From positions 39,288 to 103,287 of the forward strand of contig NZ_FZPK01000006.1 of assembly GCF_900198625.1 (NCBI RefSeq): a stretch of DNA of 64,000 nt. Direction: 5' to 3'. Source of the DNA: Helicobacter rappini (GTDB lineage Bacteria; Campylobacterota; Campylobacteria; Campylobacterales; Helicobacteraceae). This document shows positions 17,645-24,935 of the stretch, piece after piece. Within the stretch, counting starts at the first letter, position 1, and each line of letters starts with the position of its first letter. The notes below the pieces were generated by a model. That model ran no database searches and was not told where the DNA came from. It worked only from the letters and a program-made list of their open reading frames with translations. Position numbers and translations under genes: made by a program.

Positions 17645-18931
17645 CTATTTCATTGCATTTTGATTTATCGCATTGCGTGATGCAATAAGGTTATTAATAT
17701 AAGTTTCATTCAATGTGATTATATTGATTTTACTTTGCATATCTTTTGCGTAAGCGATATAAGCATAAGTTCCATGAGTAAGTATTTTTGGATTTATAAA
17801 GCTCCCTTTTGTGCTTTTATCAAGTTCTTTTAAAGTTATAAAATCACTGCCATTCCATACGGCTAGATTGATTGTCGTATTCTCTCTATTTGTATAAAGT
17901 AGCACGATATAGCGTCCAAACACTGCTGCACTCATAGCCCCAACGCTTAGGTTACTACTCTCTTGCATATCTTCAAATTGCAATGAGCCATTACTTATCT
18001 TGCAAAGTTGATGGGCTAGATTTGGCGACTCATCTTGTATTGTTTTATTGCTATATAGGGCTAAACATTGATGTGTTGCAGAATCATCTGCTGGATTATT
18101 TATATCATAGATAGGATGCAATGGGAGTATAATCGGGTTTGTATAAAGTATGTTATCGTGTGGTTTTACTACCTCTTCTAGTTGGAGTTCTTTATTAAAG
18201 ATTCCAAAGAATGCTTGATCTTTTTCTATATGTGTAAAAAATGGTAAGATTATGCCTTGTATAGTATTATTTGTGCCAAAAAAAGTGCTTGGTTTATGCG
18301 AGAAAAACGCATTTGTCCTTGCAAATAGGCTTAATGCTGGATTTTCATGCAAGCTAAAAAGTGGTTTTGCATGCTCTTGTGTAGTATTAGATTCAATAGC
18401 TTTTGCAATATTTTCTAAGTTTGCTTGAAAGATATATGTCCTTGTGGTAAGTGGCTTTTGCAATAGGGTAGCATTAAGAAATAAATAAAGATTAGAATCA
18501 ATATTTTGAATCAAGGCACTATGCAAGGAATGTATGTGTTGCTTTGTTTGTGTGTTAAGAGTTTTTGTGTCAAAGAGTAGTATTTCTTGGCTATGTGTTT
18601 TTGTGTTTGTGGCAATATTTTGCCATATTCCTTTTTGGGTTAGTATGCTGTATTTGCTTGGGTAAAAAATCATGCCATATAGATTTGTATTATTATCTTT
18701 ATCCTTGCTTATGTAGCTAATGAGATATTTATCAGGGTTTATTTGTGTTATATCCATTGAGACTAGATTTATAGAATCTAGCTGCCATTGCTCTTTCTCA
18801 TATACTTCATATCGTGTTGATTCAAAAGTAGGCAGAAAAAAATACATATCAACGCTGCGATTAAAGCTAAATAATCCAATACTTGCTACTATACATAACG
18901 CTATGTAAAAGAGATAATCAAGTATTTTCAT
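17645..18931 (-). CDS. membrane-anchored sialidase-like protein, possible Kdo hydrolase subunit
   Basis: A 428-residue protein with one N-terminal hydrophobic anchor (about residues 6-24) and a large extracytoplasmic beta-rich domain. Repeated short segments such as AVWNGSDFITLKEL, YLISYISKDKDNN and TYAYIAYAKDM suggest a beta-propeller. It lies 9 nt downstream of pyrC on the same strand. In H. pylori I recall the gene beside pyrC (HP0580) being a sialidase-like protein that acts with HP0579 to remove the outer Kdo of LPS, so this is a candidate orthologue. I see no obvious HP0579-like partner nearby and no textbook Asp-box, so the function is inference from position and fold. Confidence 0.5.
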   Translation of the reverse strand: MKILDYLFYIALCIVASIGLFSFNRSVDMYFFLPTFESTRYEVYEKEQWQLDSINLVSMDITQINPDKYLISYISKDKDNNTNLYGMIFYPSKYSILTQKGIWQNIATNTKTHSQEILLFDTKTLNTQTKQHIHSLHSALIQNIDSNLYLFLNATLLQKPLTTRTYIFQANLENIAKAIESNTTQEHAKPLFSLHENPALSLFARTNAFFSHKPSTFFGTNNTIQGIILPFFTHIEKDQAFFGIFNKELQLEEVVKPHDNILYTNPIILPLHPIYDINNPADDSATHQCLALYSNKTIQDESPNLAHQLCKISNGSLQFEDMQESSNLSVGAMSAAVFGRYIVLLYTNRENTTINLAVWNGSDFITLKELDKSTKGSFINPKILTHGTYAYIAYAKDMQSKINIITLNETYINNLIASRNAINQNAMK

Positions 18932-18940
18932 ATATTTAAC

Positions 18941-19996
18941 CTATAGAATCTCTATCTTATCTACTTTGTAGTTAAGTGTAGAATCTCCCATAAATACAGA
19001 GATATTACCTAACTTAGATTCTATGCTTTCTCCAAATGTAAAAGGGCTTCTTTTAAGAGTGATTTGCTTGGTGAAAGGCAGCTTTATATCATATATCTTT
19101 TGTGCGTTAAGGCTTAGAAAATGTGAGAGATTCTCTAGCTTATTATGCTTTGCAAAAAGCGTACATAAGGCTTCAAGTAGAATTGGCGCACTAAAGATTC
19201 CAGCCGCTCCATCTAGCTTTGCTTGTATCGTATGTGGCGCACTATCAGATCCAAAGCTAATTTTAGAATCTCCACTCAATGCCGCCTCTAGTATCGCATC
19301 TCTATCTTTGGGTGTCTTTACCACAGGTTTGCAAAACATAAAAGGATTAAGCTTACCGCCTATAATATCATCAAGCGTTAAAAGCATGTGATGAAGTGTA
19401 ATCGTGCCATAAAGATTGCTAAACTTATGGATACACTCAAGTGAATGCCTATCGCTTAAATGCTCGATGATTATCTTTAGTTGCGGAAAAGTCCTTGCTA
19501 ACTCGCTAAAGATTTCTAAAAATTCCCTTTCTCTATCCATGCTAAAACCCGCACTCTCACCATGTATGCTTAGAATCATATCTAGATTCTGTGCTTCTTC
19601 AAGCAGGGCTAATAAATGCTTATTTAGCACTTCACTCACGCCATTTTCAGCATTTGTAGTAGCCCCCCTTGGATAAAGTTTTAGAATCTTAACTCCAGCT
19701 AAATGTGCTTCCTTTAGCATATCAAGCGTGAGATTATCATGGATATATAAGGCAATAATGGGGATAAAATGCTCTCCATTTAATCCACAATTTTGTGAAT
19801 CTTTTTTAACTAATCGCATAATCTCTTGTCTGTAAGCAAGTATAGATTCCGCATCCATTAGTGGTGGATTTAGATTTGGCATAGCAAGCAACGTGCTAAA
19901 ATGCCGCACACTATAAGGTAGCACTGCTTCTAGCATAGAATCTTGTCGTAAATGTATGTGCATATCCATTGGATTTTGCAAGATGATGGTATCCAT
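18941..19996 (-). CDS. pyrC: dihydroorotase
   Basis: Catalyses the reversible cyclisation of carbamoyl aspartate to dihydroorotate in pyrimidine synthesis. The metal ligands are visible: MDMHIHLRQ near the N-terminus, the carboxylated Lys in KILKLYPRG, His in SIHGES and IIIEHLSD, and Asp in FGSDSAPHT. The open frame could start at GTG 20038, but DMHIHLR should sit near residue 10, so I choose the ATG at 19996, which has a GGGG-type ribosome site about 6 nt upstream. The length is then 351 aa, normal for type II PyrC. A sialidase-like gene follows 9 nt downstream. Confidence 0.92.
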   Translation of the reverse strand: MDTIILQNPMDMHIHLRQDSMLEAVLPYSVRHFSTLLAMPNLNPPLMDAESILAYRQEIMRLVKKDSQNCGLNGEHFIPIIALYIHDNLTLDMLKEAHLAGVKILKLYPRGATTNAENGVSEVLNKHLLALLEEAQNLDMILSIHGESAGFSMDREREFLEIFSELARTFPQLKIIIEHLSDRHSLECIHKFSNLYGTITLHHMLLTLDDIIGGKLNPFMFCKPVVKTPKDRDAILEAALSGDSKISFGSDSAPHTIQAKLDGAAGIFSAPILLEALCTLFAKHNKLENLSHFLSLNAQKIYDIKLPFTKQITLKRSPFTFGESIESKLGNISVFMGDSTLNYKVDKIEIL

Positions 19997-20379
19997 GTTT
20001 AACCCCATGAAAATAATAAAAATCGAAGGCAATCGCACTGAATAAGCTGGAGCGAACTCTCTATTAGAATAAAGGCAAAATTATAACACAAGAATAGAGT
20101 ATATGTTGTTTAGAAAATAGTAAATTATTGTCTTAGCTTATAGGCACGACCAGCCGCTTAGAATCTTAACTTTAAAGCATATAATTTCAATGTGAATAAG
20201 ATTCTATAATATTCTAAGCCTTATTTTTTTATTTTTTTGGATCGAGTATATCAATGTGATTAATCCTACACAATTGCTTACATATAGCAATTGATTTATC
20301 TTATTGTTTTGGGAGTATCTTATGCGTAGATTCTAATAAACTTTTTGTGGTTTAATAGAATCTAGAAGTAAAGCGTAAT
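19997..20379. other. intergenic region upstream of pyrC
   Basis: About 380 nt of AT-rich sequence between the pyrC start and the end of the flagellar co-chaperone gene, both on the minus strand. Several TAGAATCT octamers are present. No RNA gene or convincing terminator is seen. Confidence 0.45.
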
Positions 20380-20946
20380 CTAAAATCCGCTATTTCTTAA
20401 CGCTTCGCCGATAGTTTTTCCACGCAGATTAGTCATAGAAACATCGCTTGTTGCTACATTTACTTCACTTAATGCACGGATTGCCTCCATACATGCCATA
20501 ATCTCTTCTTTCTTAGCGTCTATGTATTGATGCAATGACTGAAAATCTTTAGCATTTAAAAGTGGCATGGGACTCGCCATCTCAAAAGATACGCTATGTG
20601 TCCCCATTGATGCACTAAGCTCTGTATCAAACAAATCTCTGTCGATAAAACGCGTGTTTGCTACCAAATCTCTAGCCTGTGAGAGAAGGATCTCACTCAT
20701 ATTCACATTTGCTGGATTTGTAGGATCTTCTTCTAGGCTAAACTCTATCTTTGAGACGATAGTTTGTAGTTTATTTAGTTTTGCACTTAACACTTGCAGA
20801 CAGCCTACAAGCTCATTAGCAGCCTTTATTCCCTCACCAAAACGATGTGTTTGCATTTTGCTTTGTGGCACTGCATTCATCATAATATCTTCGATATTAT
20901 CTAAACCACCTAAATGCTTCTTAAAAGTTTGCAACATCTTGTCCAT
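20380..20946 (-). CDS. flagellin-like FliS co-chaperone (HP1076-like)
   Basis: A 188-residue all-helical protein with flagellin-like features: AANELVGCLQVLSAKLNKLQ, then SEILLSQARDLVANTRFIDRDLFDTEL, resembling the helix pair and AxxLanTkFid motif of flagellin D1. Proteins of this sort in Campylobacterota are annotated as FliS export co-chaperone (HP1076 in H. pylori), which partners the flagellin chaperone FliS. The longer frame starts at 20997, but the ATG at 20946 has AAGGA 7 nt upstream. A sigma-54 promoter at 20981-20996 overlaps the longer frame, so the shorter start must be right if that promoter is used. The promoter independently supports a flagellar role. Confidence 0.65.
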   Translation of the reverse strand: MDKMLQTFKKHLGGLDNIEDIMMNAVPQSKMQTHRFGEGIKAANELVGCLQVLSAKLNKLQTIVSKIEFSLEEDPTNPANVNMSEILLSQARDLVANTRFIDRDLFDTELSASMGTHSVSFEMASPMPLLNAKDFQSLHQYIDAKKEEIMACMEAIRALSEVNVATSDVSMTNLRGKTIGEALRNSGF

Positions 20947-20980
20947 AACGCATCCTTGTATTAAAATTTCCTTAAAACTA

Positions 20981-20996
20981 AGCAAATAGTATGCCA
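20981..20996 (-). promoter_or_regulatory. sigma-54 (RpoN) promoter of flagellar co-chaperone gene
   Basis: On the minus strand the sequence is TGGCAT-ACTAT-TTGCT. It has the GG and GC dinucleotides exactly 12 nt apart (-24/-12) and matches the TGGCAC-N5-TTGCW consensus except at one position. The predicted start is about 24 nt before the ATG at 20946. RpoN drives the middle flagellar genes in Helicobacter. Confidence 0.75.
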
Positions 20997-21299
20997 ACCT
21001 TGTAAATTTCTAGAATCTAAAACAACTTAGCATGTTGGGCATGCAAAAACATTCAGCCTAAGATTCTAAAAATCTTTTGTTTAACACTCAAAATAAGAAA
21101 GTAATATAGAACTTAAATCCTTATATAATTCTTAATGTTAGTTAAAGATTCCATTAAACTCTGAAAGTCGCAACCACGATAGGACACATATCGGCAATTA
21201 TTTATATCGAATGAAATATATTTATTAAAACAGCATATATTTTTATTAGAATCTTCTCTCAAAGTTGTGTGTAAAATTTATTAAAATTTGGATTGTGTT

Positions 21300-22211
21300 A
21301 TGCAAGATGATATGGCGATTTTATATAAGCATGTGAAGGCATTAGATATGTTGTATAGACACGCAATGCTTGGCGATAGTTTTGTGGATTTAGCAAAACA
21401 AGATTCTAATACACACAAGCAAAAAATCACTCTTGCCACACAAGCAAATCAGCAATATAATAGCTATGAAGCAACTACTTCAAATCATATAAACACACAG
21501 CAAAACATGCAACAAATCGCACAAAAAGTTATACATTGCAATCTTTGCACTCTCTCTAAATCTGTAAAAGATTCTGAACGATTATGTGCTATTTTACCTA
21601 CAAATAAAGCTTATCCCACCGATACGCTCTCTAACAATGCAAAAGAGACTACAAATAAAGATTCTATTGCCACTAAAACCATACAAAATCACACAAAAGC
21701 ATTTCCAAATATTGCCTTTATCACAGATTCCTTGCACCTTAGGGAAGCTCCAAAAGATAGCTATGCTTTATTAGAGAATCTTGAGTTAAATAGAAGTAAT
21801 GAAATGCTTTTTGACATTATAGAAAAAGTCTTTTTGCTCTATAAAGAAAGTGTATTTCTTTTTCCGCTTTTTAAATGTGCTGAGGTTGGCAATAATCAGC
21901 AAATAAGTATGCAAATCCGCACACAGCCCCTTGCCACACAAAGACGCATTTGTAGCAATTATCTCAAAGCTCAACTTGAAAATATGAGTTATGCGGTATT
22001 TTTTGGTGAGCATATATGCTTTGATTTCTTTGAGATTTCATTGCAAGAGGCAAGTGGTAAGCTACTTGAATATCATACAGCACAGGGCAAAAAAGTGCTT
22101 TGTGTATGTGTGCCAGATATTATGCAAATGCTTATGAATCCAAAGTTAAAAAAAGATGCCTTTATTAATTTTGTATTGCTAAGAAATGCAATTTATGCAA
22201 TTTCATGCTAA
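21300..22211 (+). CDS. uracil-DNA glycosylase-like protein (family-4-like), divergent
   Basis: A 303-residue protein. A central CNLCTLSKS motif (about residues 79-87) resembles the CxxC iron-sulfur ligands that open family-4 uracil-DNA glycosylases. The C-terminal half has NIAFITDS, ESVFLFPLFKC, LENMSYAVFFG and the late LRNAI, in an order reminiscent of that fold, but the canonical GEAPG and His-containing motifs are not evident (TDSLHLREAP at the first position). A ~60-aa Thr/Asn/Lys-rich insert (about 88-145) contains octamer-derived DSE/DSI units. The frame could also start at TTG 21288. I call it UDG-like, possibly non-catalytic. It is followed after 34 nt by the periplasmic protein gene. 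Confidence 0.45.
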   Translation: MQDDMAILYKHVKALDMLYRHAMLGDSFVDLAKQDSNTHKQKITLATQANQQYNSYEATTSNHINTQQNMQQIAQKVIHCNLCTLSKSVKDSERLCAILPTNKAYPTDTLSNNAKETTNKDSIATKTIQNHTKAFPNIAFITDSLHLREAPKDSYALLENLELNRSNEMLFDIIEKVFLLYKESVFLFPLFKCAEVGNNQQISMQIRTQPLATQRRICSNYLKAQLENMSYAVFFGEHICFDFFEISLQEASGKLLEYHTAQGKKVLCVCVPDIMQMLMNPKLKKDAFINFVLLRNAIYAISC

Positions 22212-22245
22212 AATATTGCTTCATTATTTGTATTTAAGGATAGGA

Positions 22246-23490
22246 ATGTTACATAGCAAAATCATACAAAAAATAGCATTATGCCTTGTTATATTTGTAA
22301 CGCATTTAGCAGTAGCAAAAGAGCATATCATGTCCCCCTTGCCAGTCCCTGAACAAGAAATTGTAGATATTGAGATAAAAAAATGTTCTAAATCATGTTT
22401 AAATAAACTCTATGAAAGTGAGCAATTCTTTAGTTTTGCTTCACATTATCGCTCCACAAAAGATAAATCTTTAAATGAGAGATACAAGGCTGTTGTAGAA
22501 GAGCTTGGCATTAATGCTTTTATTCCTTTATTTGATTCTAGTAATGGGCTTAAGGTTGCCTTAATGATTCCGCAAAAAAATGTCGGTAGATATTCTGTAA
22601 CAAGTGCTGATGCAATCCTTGCTTATCTCATCGCACATGGCGATAACTTTTCCTTTAAAGTCTTTGATACACAAAATGAAGAGATAAAAAACCTTGTCGC
22701 GGGTTATAATAAAATACATGAAGAAGAGTTTGATCTTATAGTTGGCATTCTCACACCAAAAGGCTTAGAGAATCTACTGCAAAATGTAAATATCACAACC
22801 CCGCTTTTTATCCCTACCATTAATGAAAAACAAGCTATGAAGTTTGCACCGAATAAAAATGTATATTTTGGTGGTATTGACTATGAAAGTCAGGTAAATA
22901 TGATGGTAACACTTGCTGAGCAAAAAAAGAATGCGATTATAAGCTTTAATGATGATGGCATGATTGGAAAAATGATTGGGGCAATCGTGCAATCGCGTGC
23001 TGGCAATGTAAGACAAGAAATAATAGATTCCAAAAAATCTACTAATTTTGCCCCTATCATCGCAAAATATCGTCAAGGTATTAGAAACTCTATGGTTATG
23101 CTAAATACCTCTGTGATAAAAAGCGGCTTAATTATCCCTCAAATGGGTAACGCAAAGGCTATGCCCTCTGTCTTTCTTTCCACACAGATTAATTATAACC
23201 CATCACTTCTTACTTTAATGCCAAAGGAAGATGCTAAAAAGCTTTTTGTCGTGAGTGCAATAAGCCCTATACATACGCGTTTATTGCTATTTAATGAGAT
23301 TCTATCTGCTGACTTACAATATGACTGGGTAAATTATGCAACCGCTTTGTCTCTTGACATATTCTTAACACAAGGCAGTAAAGCAAATCAGCGTTTTTTC
23401 TCGGAAAGTTTGCAAGGCAATCAAGTGATATATCATAATAGATTCTATGGCGTTAAAGATTCCCATTTTATCCCTGTAAAGTTAAAATAA
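22246..23490 (+). CDS. periplasmic ligand-binding-fold protein (LpoA/ABC substrate-binding-like)
   Basis: A 414-residue protein with a signal peptide (MLHSKIIQKIALCLVIFVTHLAVA, likely cleaved after AVA). The mature region has alternating beta/alpha segments typical of a type I periplasmic-binding fold (LKVALMIPQKNVGRYS, DLIVGILTPKGL, KNAIISFNDDGMIGKMIG, AMPSVFLSTQ). Such folds occur in branched-chain amino-acid receptors and in LpoA-type activators of penicillin-binding proteins. I choose the ATG at 22246, with AAGGATAGGA directly before it, rather than the earlier in-frame Met at 22186. It lies 16 nt upstream of the ThrE pair, as I recall for HP1236-HP1235-HP1234. Function is unproven. Confidence 0.6.
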   Translation: MLHSKIIQKIALCLVIFVTHLAVAKEHIMSPLPVPEQEIVDIEIKKCSKSCLNKLYESEQFFSFASHYRSTKDKSLNERYKAVVEELGINAFIPLFDSSNGLKVALMIPQKNVGRYSVTSADAILAYLIAHGDNFSFKVFDTQNEEIKNLVAGYNKIHEEEFDLIVGILTPKGLENLLQNVNITTPLFIPTINEKQAMKFAPNKNVYFGGIDYESQVNMMVTLAEQKKNAIISFNDDGMIGKMIGAIVQSRAGNVRQEIIDSKKSTNFAPIIAKYRQGIRNSMVMLNTSVIKSGLIIPQMGNAKAMPSVFLSTQINYNPSLLTLMPKEDAKKLFVVSAISPIHTRLLLFNEILSADLQYDWVNYATALSLDIFLTQGSKANQRFFSESLQGNQVIYHNRFYGVKDSHFIPVKLK

Positions 23491-23506
23491 AGTGAGTAAA
23501 TAGACT

Positions 23507-24292
23507 ATGAATAAAAACAGCGAAGATATAGAAGAGTTAAGCATATTTTTAGCAAAATATGCTGCTGCATTATTATCAAGTGGTGCTTATACCTCGCGTG
23601 TGTCTCGTTGCACAGAGCGTATTGGTGAGAGTTATGGATATGATGTATCTATGATTATTTGGCTTAAATACATTAATCTTAGTATCGCACAAAAAGATAA
23701 TTATGAATATCGCCGCACACAAGTCAGCTCAAACCCTCCTATGAATACAAATTTTAGAATCATATCAGAACTTAGCGCATTAAGCTGGCAGATACATGAT
23801 AGTAAAATCACACTCAAAGAAGCGCGTATAAGATTTGAGCATATTATGCAAAATAAGCATAATGGCTTTTTTGCTACACTCTTTTTTGCAAGCCTTGCGA
23901 ATGCGGCATTTTGCAAGTTATTTGAAGGTGATATTGGTGCATTGATATGCGTATTTATGGGGACATTTGCTGGATTTGCAAGCAAGCATATACTAACAAA
24001 TTTACAGGTTGATATACGCGGAATCTATGTATTAGTATCTTTTATCTCTTCGTTTGTCGCCTATATTGGCGTGCATTTTGGGATTACAAAAACGCCCGGA
24101 ATTGCCATTGGTTTAAGCATTGTATATCTAATACCCGGCATACAAATCATTAATGCCCTAGCAGATGTCTTGCATGAATACACTTTAATGGCATTAAGTC
24201 GCGGTGTGAATATGATTATTTTACTGACTTGTATTGCAGTTGGTGCGTATTTAACCTTGAGTATCGCCCATGTGAGTGTGTTTGATGTTTAA
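23507..24292 (+). CDS. threonine/serine exporter family, N-terminal half
   Basis: A 261-residue protein corresponding to the ThrE N-terminal region (DUF1212). A soluble N-terminal part with LLSSGAYTSRVSRCTERIG (about residues 18-36) and ARIRFEHIM is followed by about five membrane spans (from about 120). YLIPGIQIINALADVLHEY and LSRGVNMIILLTCIAVGAYLTL are typical of the family. ThrE exports threonine and serine by proton antiport in Corynebacterium; in many bacteria the protein is split in two, as here. Its stop overlaps the next start (ATGTTTAA), indicating translational coupling. Confidence 0.85.
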   Translation: MNKNSEDIEELSIFLAKYAAALLSSGAYTSRVSRCTERIGESYGYDVSMIIWLKYINLSIAQKDNYEYRRTQVSSNPPMNTNFRIISELSALSWQIHDSKITLKEARIRFEHIMQNKHNGFFATLFFASLANAAFCKLFEGDIGALICVFMGTFAGFASKHILTNLQVDIRGIYVLVSFISSFVAYIGVHFGITKTPGIAIGLSIVYLIPGIQIINALADVLHEYTLMALSRGVNMIILLTCIAVGAYLTLSIAHVSVFDV

Positions 24293-24893
24293 TTTAGAGT
24301 TATATCCACAATTACAAGAATTTTTATATACTGATTTTTTTAATACAAACACTCTGCCACATATATTTTATAAAATGCTATTTGCTATGGTTGCTGGATT
24401 TGGCTTTGCCTATGCACTTCATCCGCCCAAAAAGGTATTTTTTGGAATCATTATTGTTGCTGGATTTGGCTATTTTATCCGCTCCATTCTTTTGCAAAGC
24501 CCTATTTTTAGCCTTGCTGGTGCTACTTTTTGTGCGGCAGTTTGCATGGGGTTTGTCGTTGTGTTGCTTGCAAAATATACAAAAGTCCCCGTAGAAGTTA
24601 TTGTATTTCCCGCACTTTTGCCTATGTTTCCGGGTAGCTATGGATATAGAAGTATTTTATCACTTCTCACTTTTACGCAACATGCCGATAAGCCAGAACA
24701 GCTTACTTATTTACTCGCATTTTTTAATAATATTACGACAATGCTATCTGTCTCACTTTCCCTTGTTGCTGGTGTATTAGTGATATTTATTATTTTCCAT
24801 GAGCAAAACTTTACAATGACAAGGGGGACTAAAAAGACTCCAATCTATCAGGTATTACGCGAATTGCGTAAGACTAGAAAGCAAAAGCCATAG
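24285..24893 (+). CDS. threonine/serine exporter family, C-terminal half
   Basis: A 202-residue protein with about five membrane spans, matching the ThrE_2 (DUF3815) region: FAYALHPPKKVFFGIIIVAGFGYFIRS, AAVCMGFVVVLLAKYTKVPVEVIVFPALLPMFPGSYGYRSI. It pairs with the preceding gene to make a complete exporter. An in-frame GTG at 24276 is possible, but the ATG at 24285 within the upstream stop codon is the natural coupled start. It ends convergent with the RluA-family gene, with a 42-nt spacer. Confidence 0.85.
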   Translation: MFNLELYPQLQEFLYTDFFNTNTLPHIFYKMLFAMVAGFGFAYALHPPKKVFFGIIIVAGFGYFIRSILLQSPIFSLAGATFCAAVCMGFVVVLLAKYTKVPVEVIVFPALLPMFPGSYGYRSILSLLTFTQHADKPEQLTYLLAFFNNITTMLSVSLSLVAGVLVIFIIFHEQNFTMTRGTKKTPIYQVLRELRKTRKQKP

Positions 24894-24935
24894 TAATCTC
24901 TTGTTATACTCATATTGTATCTGTGTTTTTATTGC

